This document shows, one piece after another, positions 7,077-15,418 of a stretch of DNA of 31,390 nucleotides. Origin of the DNA: UBA922 sp964565405 (lineage in GTDB: Bacteria; Patescibacteriota; Patescibacteriia; Magasanikbacterales; UBA922); contig CAZMEW010000012.1 of assembly GCA_964565405.1 (NCBI GenBank), forward strand, positions 1 to 31,390. Direction: 5' to 3'. A program made the translations under genes and the position numbers. The notes beneath the pieces were generated by a model, which searched no databases, had not been told where the DNA came from, and saw only the letters and a list, made by a program, of their open reading frames with translations. The number at the start of each line of letters is the position of its first letter. Within the stretch, counting starts at the first letter, position 1.

Positions 7077-8153
7077 CTACTCTCCCATCAACGCATCATT
7101 GTCTTCTCTCTCACCTGGCATTGGAGGATTTTCTTCGGGTGCTTCGCCGCGCTCCACAGCTTCCCATACTTTTTCTCTAATTTCCTTCATAAGTTTTGGA
7201 TTTTCTCGCAGATACTGCTTTGCCTTCTCTCGTCCTACGCCTAATTTTTCTTCCCCAAATGAATAACTGTTTCCGGATTTATTAATTACTTTGTGGAGTA
7301 CGCCAGTATCGATCAGATCGCCAGAAATTGAGATTCCTTCATTGTACATGATATCAAATTCAGTGGTACGGAAAGGAGCGGCAACTTTATTTTTGACCAC
7401 CTTTACCTTTACTCGGTTCCCAATTACCTTATCACCTTGTTTGATTTGTGCTGCACGACGAACTTCAATACGAACTGATGAATAGAATTTGAGAGCATTT
7501 CCTCCAGTAGTGGTTTCAGGATTGCCAAAGAACACACCGATTTTCATACGAGTCTGGTTGATAAAGATAATCACGGTGTTTGTTTTACTGACAATACCCG
7601 TAAGTTTGCGGAGAGCTTGGCTCATGAGACGCGCTTGGAGACCCATATGGGATTCTCCCATTTCTCCTTCAATTTCTGCTTTTGGAACGAGTGCGGCAAC
7701 TGAATCGACGACTACAATGTCGACTGCGTTGGAACGAACCAGTGTTTCAAGGATTTCAAGCGCCTGCTCTCCAGTATCGGGCTGGGAGATAAAAAGATTA
7801 TTAACATCAACTCCAATTTTTTTGGCATAATCAGGGTCAAGTGCATGTTCTGCATCGATAAATGCGGCAATTCCACCTTGCTTCTGCACTTCAGCAATTA
7901 CATGTTGTGCAAGAGTTGTTTTTCCACTTGCTTCGGGTCCGAATACTTCAATGATACGTCCACGCGGTACACCTTTTACCCCAAGAGCAAGATCAAGTGA
8001 AATAGAGCCAGTCGAAACAGCATCAACTGCCGAGGCGCGTGCTTCCCCAAAACGCATGATTGAGTTATCACCATATTTTTGTTTGATTTGGTCAATAGCA
8101 CTTGTTGCGGCTTCGAGTTTTGGATTTGTTTCGGTTCGTTTTGGCATAGTCAT
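7077..8153 (-). CDS. recA: RecA recombinase
   Basis: 358 residues, full length for RecA, the ATP-dependent strand-exchange protein of homologous recombination and DNA repair. Walker A is FGPEASGKTT at residues 71-80. MAW-type landmarks follow: FIDAEHALDP, the Walker B stretch DIVVVDSVAALVP, loop L1 EGEMGESHMGLQARLMSQALRKL, and NQTRMKIGVFFGNPETTTGG containing loop L2. The C-terminus is acidic, as usual. ATG at 8153 opens MTMPKR; an ATG two codons later is equally possible. A G-rich stretch lies about 15 nt upstream, rather far for a Shine-Dalgarno site. It is transcribed alone from its own promoter directly behind the RodZ-like gene and ends at a strong terminator. No LexA-type operator is recognisable, but a perfect inverted repeat sits at the predicted transcript start. 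Confidence 0.98.
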   Translation of the reverse strand: MTMPKRTETNPKLEAATSAIDQIKQKYGDNSIMRFGEARASAVDAVSTGSISLDLALGVKGVPRGRIIEVFGPEASGKTTLAQHVIAEVQKQGGIAAFIDAEHALDPDYAKKIGVDVNNLFISQPDTGEQALEILETLVRSNAVDIVVVDSVAALVPKAEIEGEMGESHMGLQARLMSQALRKLTGIVSKTNTVIIFINQTRMKIGVFFGNPETTTGGNALKFYSSVRIEVRRAAQIKQGDKVIGNRVKVKVVKNKVAAPFRTTEFDIMYNEGISISGDLIDTGVLHKVINKSGNSYSFGEEKLGVGREKAKQYLRENPKLMKEIREKVWEAVERGEAPEENPPMPGEREDNDALMGE

Positions 8154-8181
8154 TAATTAAGTAGGGACCCCCCTTAAGATT

Positions 8182-8206
8182 TAAAAAGAGAGTGAAGTTA
8201 CTCTCT
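8182..8206 (-). promoter_or_regulatory. Terminator-like hairpin at the predicted 5' end of recA mRNA
   Basis: AGAGAGT-N6-ACTCTCT is a perfect 7-bp stem followed on the minus strand by TTTTT. It starts about one base from the predicted transcript start of recA, so it is either a 5' stem-loop on the message, an operator, or a terminator for read-through from the RodZ-like gene. Confidence 0.7.
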
Positions 8207-8213
8207 ATAGAAA

Positions 8214-8242
8214 ATAGTACCGAGTTTAGAAGATGGTGTCAA
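8214..8242 (-). promoter_or_regulatory. recA promoter
   Basis: Consensus TTGACA (8242-8237), exactly 17 nt, then TACTAT (8219-8214) on the minus strand. The -35 begins one base after the stop codon of the RodZ-like gene. Confidence 0.8.
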
Positions 8243-8243
8243 A

Positions 8244-8936
8244 CTATTGTTTTAATGAGATTGAGTCAGTATGTTTGTAGATCACATGGCGAGTATCTTC
8301 GGCAATTCGACCGTGCTTATTTTCAGCCTTAATGGTGAGAGTATTAATGCCTGGAATGAGTGTAATAGTCTCAGAAAAATTACCATGTTCGTCATTTGAA
8401 ATTCGTACATCGTTGACCATGATTTTTGTCTCAGGATCAGTAAGACCGGTGATAATAATCGAGCCTTCTTTTGAAATGTATCCGTCAGTTGGATTAGCAA
8501 CCATGAGATAAGGGGGTTTCAGAATATTGTGCACATGAAAGCCGAGGTAAGAAAGTAAGCCGATAACCACCATGGCGAGAGTTCCAAAGCGGATGATGCC
8601 GGGTATATCGCTTAATTGAAAGCGATGTCGTTGGTGTGTAGGTGCAGCGACTCGGATTTTTTCTGCGCGTGGTAATTCCTCATCTGAGAGTTGATCGAGA
8701 TATGGACGAGGATCACTGCCAAGCGTCTGTACATATTTCTTTACAAAATTTTTCAGATAAAGGGAGGAAATATTAAGTTTTGCAAAATCGCAGCCTTCGA
8801 GAGCTTCGAGATAGTTACGTCCGATTTTGGTCTTTTCTGAGAGTTCTTCAAGAGACACTCCATTATTTTCTCTGAGTGTTTTGAGACGCATGCACACACG
8901 TGGTGCCTCAAGTACATTTTTTTTCTGAAAAGGCAT
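8244..8936 (-). CDS. RodZ-like membrane protein: helix-turn-helix, one TM, extracytoplasmic beta domain
   Basis: 230 residues from the ATG at 8936. An upstream TTG (8975) would add 13 residues with no ribosome site, so the ATG is preferred. Residues about 12-70 are a Cro/CI-type helix-turn-helix with LKTLRENNGVSLEELSEKTKI, SSLYLKNFVKKYVQTLG and DPRPYLDQL, as in RodZ. A single membrane helix (IIRFGTLAMVVIGLLSYLGF) follows near 115-135. The outside part has a beta-sandwich resembling glucodextranase domain B (DGYISKEGSIIITGLTDPETKIMVND..GNFSETITLIPGINTLTIKAEN). RodZ links MreB filaments to the wall machinery; no mreB is visible here, so a cell-shape role is inferred from architecture only. It starts about 60 nt after ftsK stops, probably in one operon with it. 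Confidence 0.78.
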   Translation of the reverse strand: MPFQKKNVLEAPRVCMRLKTLRENNGVSLEELSEKTKIGRNYLEALEGCDFAKLNISSLYLKNFVKKYVQTLGSDPRPYLDQLSDEELPRAEKIRVAAPTHQRHRFQLSDIPGIIRFGTLAMVVIGLLSYLGFHVHNILKPPYLMVANPTDGYISKEGSIIITGLTDPETKIMVNDVRISNDEHGNFSETITLIPGINTLTIKAENKHGRIAEDTRHVIYKHTDSISLKQ

Positions 8937-8995
8937 ACTAAAATAAAGTTCAAAAACCTCATTCACAAGAAACAAAAGTAGAGGAGAAATAAGGT

Positions 8996-11380
8996 CTAAA
9001 AAGGCGTTCGCTCATCTTCATTTTCTTCACTCGCTGTGTCTTCTTCAAGTCCGGTTGAGTCATTGTAGTTATCCAATTCTTCTTCTACAGGTTCATCATT
9101 TTCCTCAAGTTCTTCGTCAGAATCGCCTTCCTCTTCAACTAGTTTTGGAGGAGTATTGAATACATTATGCTTTGCGCCAGCACCTATTGTACCATGAAAT
9201 TCATCTTTTGTCATAAGAATCTCACGAGGTTTTGCACCACTTCCAGGTCCAATAACACCTGCTTCCTCAAGTTCGTCCATAAGTCGTGCTGCTCTTGCGT
9301 ATCCAACCTTAAGGCGTCTCTGGAGAAGAGAAGAACTTGCCTTCCCGCTCGTTATAATCTCACGCTTCGCATCCTCAAATAGAGGATCCTGATCATCGCT
9401 CGGGCCACCAAAGAGGTTCATAGTACCCCCTTTTTGCTGATTGATGATACTCTCATCATACTCGGGCTCCTCGTCACCTCGGAGATATTCAACGACACCT
9501 TTCATTTCATCTTCTGAAATAAAAGCACCCTGGATACGCACTGGTTTTCCAAGCTCTGAAGTCTGAAACAACATATCACCGCGACCGAGAAGTTTTTCGG
9601 CACCAGGAGCATCGAGAATAGTTCGAGAATCAATAAGAGAGGCGACTGAGAATGCAATGCGACCAGGAATGTTAGCTTTCATAAGTCCTGTAATAACATC
9701 AACACTCGGTCGTTGAGTCGCAACAATAAGGTGAATACCAACGGCGCGTGCCATCTGGGCGAGTCTGATAATACCCGCTTCAATTTCATTTGCAGCAGTC
9801 GCCATGAGATCAGCAAGTTCATCAATAATAAAGACGATATGAGGAATTTTTTTATCAGGATGGCGTGAATTGTATGAGCTAATATCTCGTGAGCCGACAC
9901 TGGCAAGAAGTTCAAACCGTCTCTCCATTTCTCCCACCGACCATTTGAGCGCATTAATAGTTTGTTGGGTGTTGGTAATAACCGGGGTAAGAAGATGAGG
10001 AATACCATTATAGAGAGTTAATTCTACACGTTTCGGGTCAACCATAATCATACGGAGGGTTTCCGCAGTATTTTCAAATAATAGACTCATGATAATCGTA
10101 TTCACACACACAGTTTTTCCAGAACCAGTTGTTCCTGCAATAAGTAGGTGAGGCATGCGCGGTAAATCTGCAAACCACACCTTTCCACCAACATCTTTTC
10201 CAAGTGCAACTGACAGATTGTGAGGACGTTGCTTGAATTCTTTACTTTCAAGTAATTCACGGAAGGATACCATTGCAGTTTTTTGGTTTGGAACCTCGAC
10301 TCCGACGAGTGCTTTTCCAGGTATAGGTGCTTCGATGCGAATAGGATGTGCTGCGAGTGCTAGTGAGAGGTCATTCGACAGCGCGGTAATGCGTGAAAGT
10401 TTTACGCCTTTTGAAGGTTTGAGAGAATATTGAGTGACTGTTGGCCCTACGCGAATTTCACCCATGTCAACATCGATACCGAATTCAGCAAGAGTGCTTC
10501 TGATGATTTCCGCATTTCCTTTGATGTCTCCACTCGTAGGTTTACTTTTTTTATCAACCAAGATATCAAGTGGTGGTAAATTCTTGATAATCACTCGTTT
10601 GCTCCATACATCTCCTGAATTCTTTTCAACTTCTTCCTCTTCTTCCACTTCCTCCTCGTCTTCTTCAGAGGAGTCGTCGTTTTCTTGAATTTCCTCTTCT
10701 TCATCATCGAGTTTTCGTGAACTGAATGATTTTCGAGTTTCTTCGGAAACCTCCTCTTCTTCCTCATCATCTATCTCATCTTCAGGTTCATCATAGGCAC
10801 CCTTGATTTTCACATTTTGTCCACTGCGTATGCGAGAGAGCGTCGAAGTCGCGGCACTTCCTGTAGAAGTAAATAACTTTCGGAAGCCAGTGATAAAAAG
10901 TTGTGAAGCGGTCTCAAACATGAAAAACAGAGAAATAATTGCAATCCCTGCAAGAATAACATATCCGGCAATAACCCCGAGGTAGGCGCTCAGTAGATAT
11001 GCAGCCATTCCCGCTATTCCTCCACCATTCCCCGCAAGAGCTTCACGCCACATATCAGCAGGTAGAAACTGCATATGCACAAGGCTAGCGGTCGATACAA
11101 AAAATAAGACATATCCGAGGACTCGAGCAAGGTGTCTTTCATCTTCTCTTTTCTCACGAATCAAATACCACGCAGAACCGACTAGGACCACAGGGGCTAA
11201 ATATCGGAGATCTCCAAAAAGAGAGCTTAAAATATATTCATTAAGAATAGTGCCAACCACACCTGCTTTGCCAAAAAAACTAAGACTGACAATCGCGGTC
11301 AATATAAGAAGAATAACCGCAATAACTCCGTGGGAGAGTGTAGGGTCAAAACTGCGTTCCTGACGCCTGCCTCGAGGCAT
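8996..11380 (-). CDS. ftsK: FtsK/SpoIIIE-family DNA translocase
   Basis: 794 residues. Four to five N-terminal membrane helices (about 15-165) anchor it at the septum. An unusually acidic linker of Glu/Asp runs follows (about 195-257). The motor domain has NLPPLDIL..GDIKGNAEIIRSTLAEFGIDVDMGEI, Walker A IAGTTGSGKTV near residue 415, and the Walker B block HIVFIIDELADLM near 515. The C-terminal gamma winged helix is intact (DAKREIITSGKASSSLLQRRLKVGYARAARLMDELEEAGVIGP), the part that reads polar DNA motifs in relatives. A second acidic tail ends the protein. FtsK pumps chromosome ends through the closing septum. It runs divergently from rpoB across a spacer with DnaA boxes, and leads into the RodZ-like gene. 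The starting ATG has no Shine-Dalgarno site. Confidence 0.96.
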   Translation of the reverse strand: MPRGRRQERSFDPTLSHGVIAVILLILTAIVSLSFFGKAGVVGTILNEYILSSLFGDLRYLAPVVLVGSAWYLIREKREDERHLARVLGYVLFFVSTASLVHMQFLPADMWREALAGNGGGIAGMAAYLLSAYLGVIAGYVILAGIAIISLFFMFETASQLFITGFRKLFTSTGSAATSTLSRIRSGQNVKIKGAYDEPEDEIDDEEEEEVSEETRKSFSSRKLDDEEEEIQENDDSSEEDEEEVEEEEEVEKNSGDVWSKRVIIKNLPPLDILVDKKSKPTSGDIKGNAEIIRSTLAEFGIDVDMGEIRVGPTVTQYSLKPSKGVKLSRITALSNDLSLALAAHPIRIEAPIPGKALVGVEVPNQKTAMVSFRELLESKEFKQRPHNLSVALGKDVGGKVWFADLPRMPHLLIAGTTGSGKTVCVNTIIMSLLFENTAETLRMIMVDPKRVELTLYNGIPHLLTPVITNTQQTINALKWSVGEMERRFELLASVGSRDISSYNSRHPDKKIPHIVFIIDELADLMATAANEIEAGIIRLAQMARAVGIHLIVATQRPSVDVITGLMKANIPGRIAFSVASLIDSRTILDAPGAEKLLGRGDMLFQTSELGKPVRIQGAFISEDEMKGVVEYLRGDEEPEYDESIINQQKGGTMNLFGGPSDDQDPLFEDAKREIITSGKASSSLLQRRLKVGYARAARLMDELEEAGVIGPGSGAKPREILMTKDEFHGTIGAGAKHNVFNTPPKLVEEEGDSDEELEENDEPVEEELDNYNDSTGLEEDTASEENEDERTPF

Positions 11381-11455
11381 AAAGAAGTTGATTAAGTGAG
11401 GGTTAGAGATCTAAAAGACTGGGAAAAACCTTCATTTCTATCGCTGTGAGTTGGT

Positions 11456-11464
11456 ATTGTACCA
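11456..11464 (-). promoter_or_regulatory. Extended -10 promoter for ftsK
   Basis: TGG-TACAAT on the minus strand with no clear -35. The predicted leader to the ftsK ATG is about 70 nt. Confidence 0.45.
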
Positions 11465-11511
11465 TATTTTTATCCTAAGGCAGAGCATAAAAGAGCAAAA
11501 AAGAGGATAAT

Positions 11512-11562
11512 TGTGTATAAAATTAGCCAAAAATACACAATTGTGGATAACTTTGTGGATAG
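11512..11562 (-). promoter_or_regulatory. Cluster of DnaA-box-like sites (possible replication origin)
   Basis: Three 9-mers in the same orientation: TTATACACA (11520-11512), TTATCCACA (11550-11542, exact consensus) and CTATCCACA (11562-11554, one mismatch). Weaker relatives with two mismatches lie at 11502-11510 and 11575-11583. An AT-rich tract follows at 11591-11627. The spacer lies between ftsK (leftward) and rpoB (rightward), and most genes on each side run away from it. This is the only such cluster I found in the window. Confidence 0.6.
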
Positions 11563-11590
11563 AATGGGATACTTAGGGGATAAACAACGA

Positions 11591-11627
11591 GTTTTTTTAT
11601 CTTTTTTTAGCCAAAATATAAAATTTC
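11591..11627. other. AT-rich tract beside the DnaA boxes (candidate unwinding element)
   Basis: About 37 nt with long T runs followed by AAAATATAAAATTTC. It directly follows the DnaA-box cluster and precedes the rpoB promoter, the usual place of an unwinding element if this is an origin. It may instead act as an UP-like element for rpoB. Confidence 0.4.
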
Positions 11628-11656
11628 TTGACAAGAATGTCCGCGAGTGTTCTCAT

Positions 11657-11685
11657 TTGACAGTTCTGCTATTTTTCGGTATCCT
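11657..11685 (+). promoter_or_regulatory. rpoB promoter
   Basis: TTGACA (11657-11662), exactly 17 nt, TATCCT (11680-11685). A second TTGACA at 11628-11633 lacks a good -10. Start near 11692 leaves a leader of about 220 nt before rpoB. Confidence 0.7.
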
Positions 11686-11814
11686 ACACCCATTACATTT
11701 TAGAGGACGAAAACGAGTAAGTTCTGGTCTTCTCGCAGGGCGATTGCCTATAGGCGAATTATCCGGATATATCCCATGCCTCGACTCCATGCGTACAATT
11801 AAAAATCAATAAGA

Positions 11815-11839
11815 TCCTTATTTAAAAAGGAATTTTTTT
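11815..11839 (+). terminator. Small hairpin plus T run in the rpoB leader (possible attenuator)
   Basis: TCCTT-N7-AAGGA is followed one base later by seven Ts. It lies 73 nt before the rpoB ATG and well inside the predicted transcript. The stem is only 5 bp, so it could be a weak attenuator or chance. Confidence 0.4.
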
Positions 11840-11912
11840 GTTGTCTTAATTAACCCAAACACACCTTATTTCACGCCCCTGAAAAAGGTCCATAATAACG
11901 GCACACTACCCT

Positions 11913-14900
11913 ATGGTACCACTCTATCGAAGACAACCGCTCAAATCAAAAGAGCGAAAGTTTTTCACCAAACTTCGAGATGCAATCACTGCACCTGATC
12001 TAATTGAAGTTCAAAAGAACTCATATGATTGGTTCTTCAAAGAAGGATTGCGAGAATTATTTGATGAACTTTCTCCAATTACTGATTTCACTGGTCGTGA
12101 TCTTGAATTGTATTTTGAAGATTATTATCTCGATGAGCCAAAATTTGATGAGGTGACCTGCCGAAACAAAAATATTACCTACGAAGCACCACTTCGGGTA
12201 AATGTGCGCATGACCAATAAGCGTACTGGTAAATCAGACAAGCAAGAAATCTACCTGGGTGACGTTCCGCTTATGACCGAGCGCGGAACATTTATGGTCA
12301 ATGGAATTGAGCGTGTAATTGTATCTCAATTGATTCGGAGTGCTGGGGCGTTTTTCACTGCGGAAATGGTTAGAGGACGCAGATACTATGGGGCAAAAAT
12401 TATTCCAAACCGTGGAGCATGGATCGAGATCGAAACCGATCAGAACAATGTGCTCTGGATTAAAGTAGATCGTAAAAGAAAGGTGGCTGCAACATCTCTT
12501 CTTCGAGCGTTTGGATACGCTGATGATGAAATGATTAAGTCACTCTTTAAGGATGTAAATAATCATCCAAATATTGATTATGTCGATGCGACGATCAAAA
12601 AGGATACTGCAAAAACCGAAGAAGATGGATTGATTGAAGTATATCGCCGAATCAGACCAGGTGACTTGGCGACTGCTGAAAATGCGCGCAGTCTGATTCA
12701 TGCCATGTTTTTCAACTTCGATCGATATGATCTTGGCAAAGTGGGGGTATACAAATTTGATACTAAGTTTGATTTAGGACTTTCTGAAAGTGCCTATGAT
12801 TCAAAAGAAGAGAGAGTGTTGTCTCCAGAAAAACTTCTCCGTGTGTTAAAAGAAGTTATTCGCCTGAACGTGGTTCAAGAAGAACCAGATGATATCGATC
12901 ATCTTGGTAATCGACGCGTTCGTGGAGTGGGTGAGTTGGTGCAGAATCGATTCCGTATCGGTCTCGCACGTATGGAGCGTATTGCAAAGGATCGTATGAG
13001 TACCATGGAAGTTGATACGATTGCACCAAACAAATTGATTAATGCTCGACCAGTTATTTCGGTTATTCGTGAATTTTCCATGAGCTCACAGCTATCTCAG
13101 TTCATGGATCAGGTCAACCCACTCGCAGAACTCGAGCATAAACGTCGTGTATCTGCGCTTGGACCTGGTGGTCTGTCTCGTGATCGAGCTGGGTTCGAAG
13201 TCCGTGACGTTCATCGTACGCATTATGGTCGTATTTGTCCGATCGCAACCCCTGAAGGACCAAATATCGGTCTGGTTGGACACTTATCTACGTATGCCAA
13301 GGTAAATCCATTTGGATTCCTTGAGACACCATATAGAAAGGTGTTGCATGAAGTCGCCAATCAAGCACAATTTACTGAAGGGGAAGTTGCGGCTGAAAAC
13401 ATATCAGGAATGGTCGAAGCCGGTGAAGAAATCACTGCTGCGATTGCAAAAAAATTAGAAGGAAACAAAAAAATAGAAATGGTGAAAGTAAAACCACGAG
13501 TAACTGATGAAATTGTATATTTGAATTCCTTCCAGGAAGAGCGATCAATCACTGCGTCTGCTACTACACGAATCGATGAACGTGGATATTTTCTAGATGA
13601 GAAAACTCCTGCACGTGTGCACGGTGAGGCTCAGGTAACTGAAGTGAAGAGCATTCAATATTTGGATGTTGCATCAAACCAAATTTTATCCCTTGCTACA
13701 AGCATTATTCCATTTCTTGAACATGATGATGCGACTCGTGCGCTTATGGGAACGAACATGCAGCGCCAAGCGGTTCCGTGTATTAAACCGGAGCCACCAC
13801 TCGTTGGAACAGGGGTCGAAAAAGCTGCCGCAGAAAATAGTGGGTATGTGATCAAAGCTCCTGCAGAGGGTGAAATCACCTATGTTGATGGGGAAAAAAT
13901 CGAGTTAACTGATAAAAAGGGAAAAGTATACACCTGGAATTTGGGTAAATTTCTGCGTTCCAATGCATCAAGCTGTATTAACCAAAAACCAACAGTTGAA
14001 CTTGGACAAAAAGTAAAAAAGGGTCAACCAATGTCTGATGGTCCGAGTATTAAAGATGGAGAATTGGGACTTGGGCAAAATGTCCTCGTTGCGTACATGG
14101 TGTGGGATGGTTTCAACTACGAAGACGCGGTTATTATTTCTGACCGTCTGGTAAAAGATGATCGATATACGTCGATTCACATCGAAGATTATACGATTGA
14201 TGTTCGTGAAACCAAACTTGGAGAAGAAGTAATCACGAATGATATTCCAAATGTAAGCGAAGAAAAATTGAGAAATCTTGATTCAGAAGGTATTGTCCGA
14301 ATTGGAGCCGAGGTTCATTCTGGTGATATCTTGGTTGGAAAAATTACTCCAAAAGGTGAAACTGAGCTTACACCTGAAGAACGACTCTTACGGGCAATCT
14401 TTGGAGAAAAAGCACGAGATGTCCGCGATTCATCGCTCTATCTTGAACATGGTGAACAAGGAAAAGTAATTGATGTGAAAATATTCTCAGCTGAAGCTGG
14501 AGATAAATTACAGCCAGGAGTTATCAAACAAGTACAGGTAACGGTTGCTGACATGCGAAAAATTCAGGTGGGCGATAAGATGGCAGGTCGTCATGGAAAC
14601 AAAGGTGTAATCTCTCGTGTAGTTCCTGCAGAAGACATGCCATTCTTGGAAGATGGAACTCCGGTTGACATTATTCTCTCACCGCTGGGTGTTATCTCAC
14701 GTATGAACTTGGGTCAGCTTCTTGAGACCCATCTTGGGCTTGCAGCAAATGCACTTGGGTATAAGGCAGCTACTCCGGTGTTAAATGGAATTACAGAAAC
14801 ACAAATCGTTGAAGAATTGGAAAAAGCAGGATTCCCGACCAATGGAAAATTGCAGCTCTACGATGGACGAACTGGTGAACCTTATGATCATCAAACCACC

Positions 14901-15371
14901 GTTGGGTACAGTTATATGTTGAAGTTGAACCACATGGTTGAAGACAAGATTCACCAGCGATCAATTGGTCCTTATAGTTTGATTACTCAACAGCCACTCG
15001 GAGGAAAAGCTCAGTTCGGTGGACAGCGTTTTGGAGAAATGGAAGTGTGGGCATTGGAGGCATACGGCGCTGCACATACACTCCAGGAAATTTTGACGAT
15101 TAAGTCAGATGACGTTCCGGGCCGTGCAAAAGCGTACGAAGCGATTATCAAAGGTGAACCAATCAACAAGATCAATTTACCAGAATCATTCAATGTGTTG
15201 GTTCGTGAAATGAAAGGGTTGGCGCTCGACGTAGAACTCTTGAGACAAGAGGAAGACGGGAGTTATAGTCCAGCTGAAGAAGTGGTTTCCCAGCATCGCG
15301 ATATGCGAAGTAGAGATTATGGAGCAGCGATTGAAAGTGAAGAAAAGCGAAAAGAAAAAAGCGAAGAATAA
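11913..15371 (+). CDS. rpoB: RNA polymerase beta subunit
   Basis: 1152 residues, complete. All landmark blocks are present: the start LRDAITAPDLIEVQKNSYDWF, the rifampicin-pocket region SSQLSQFMDQVNPLAELEHKRR near residues 391-410, then SALGPGGLSRDRAGFEVRDVH and RICPIATPEGPNIGL. The C-terminal GGKAQFGGQRFGEMEVWALEAYGAAHTLQEILT clamp segment is also there. Beta forms the catalytic cleft of RNA polymerase with RpoC. In the pocket the residue after MDQ is Val where E. coli has Asn518. CPIATPEG has Ala where most bacteria have Glu, and DVHRTHYGR has Arg at E. coli position Pro564; drug effect cannot be predicted. It heads an operon with rpoC, 47 nt apart. No rplJ-rplL genes precede it; instead there is a long leader. 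No Shine-Dalgarno site. Confidence 0.99.
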   Translation: MVPLYRRQPLKSKERKFFTKLRDAITAPDLIEVQKNSYDWFFKEGLRELFDELSPITDFTGRDLELYFEDYYLDEPKFDEVTCRNKNITYEAPLRVNVRMTNKRTGKSDKQEIYLGDVPLMTERGTFMVNGIERVIVSQLIRSAGAFFTAEMVRGRRYYGAKIIPNRGAWIEIETDQNNVLWIKVDRKRKVAATSLLRAFGYADDEMIKSLFKDVNNHPNIDYVDATIKKDTAKTEEDGLIEVYRRIRPGDLATAENARSLIHAMFFNFDRYDLGKVGVYKFDTKFDLGLSESAYDSKEERVLSPEKLLRVLKEVIRLNVVQEEPDDIDHLGNRRVRGVGELVQNRFRIGLARMERIAKDRMSTMEVDTIAPNKLINARPVISVIREFSMSSQLSQFMDQVNPLAELEHKRRVSALGPGGLSRDRAGFEVRDVHRTHYGRICPIATPEGPNIGLVGHLSTYAKVNPFGFLETPYRKVLHEVANQAQFTEGEVAAENISGMVEAGEEITAAIAKKLEGNKKIEMVKVKPRVTDEIVYLNSFQEERSITASATTRIDERGYFLDEKTPARVHGEAQVTEVKSIQYLDVASNQILSLATSIIPFLEHDDATRALMGTNMQRQAVPCIKPEPPLVGTGVEKAAAENSGYVIKAPAEGEITYVDGEKIELTDKKGKVYTWNLGKFLRSNASSCINQKPTVELGQKVKKGQPMSDGPSIKDGELGLGQNVLVAYMVWDGFNYEDAVIISDRLVKDDRYTSIHIEDYTIDVRETKLGEEVITNDIPNVSEEKLRNLDSEGIVRIGAEVHSGDILVGKITPKGETELTPEERLLRAIFGEKARDVRDSSLYLEHGEQGKVIDVKIFSAEAGDKLQPGVIKQVQVTVADMRKIQVGDKMAGRHGNKGVISRVVPAEDMPFLEDGTPVDIILSPLGVISRMNLGQLLETHLGLAANALGYKAATPVLNGITETQIVEELEKAGFPTNGKLQLYDGRTGEPYDHQTTVGYSYMLKLNHMVEDKIHQRSIGPYSLITQQPLGGKAQFGGQRFGEMEVWALEAYGAAHTLQEILTIKSDDVPGRAKAYEAIIKGEPINKINLPESFNVLVREMKGLALDVELLRQEEDGSYSPAEEVVSQHRDMRSRDYGAAIESEEKRKEKSEE

Positions 15372-15418
15372 TTATCCTTTACTACCTTTAATCCATACAT
15401 CCTTCTAAACATATTTCT

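Noticed and set aside
8182..8206. LexA/SOS box upstream of recA
   Set aside because: The inverted repeat does not resemble either the CTGT-type or GAAC-type LexA boxes; kept only as an unassigned hairpin.
10434..10688. Plus-strand Ser-rich frame inside ftsK
   Set aside because: It is the antisense of the Glu/Asp-rich linker of FtsK; poly-Ser is what GAA/GAG codons give on the other strand.
11513..11812. A 99-residue plus-strand frame in the ftsK-rpoB spacer
   Set aside because: It spans the DnaA boxes and the rpoB promoter, has no ribosome site and reads as composition-driven sequence with no domain.
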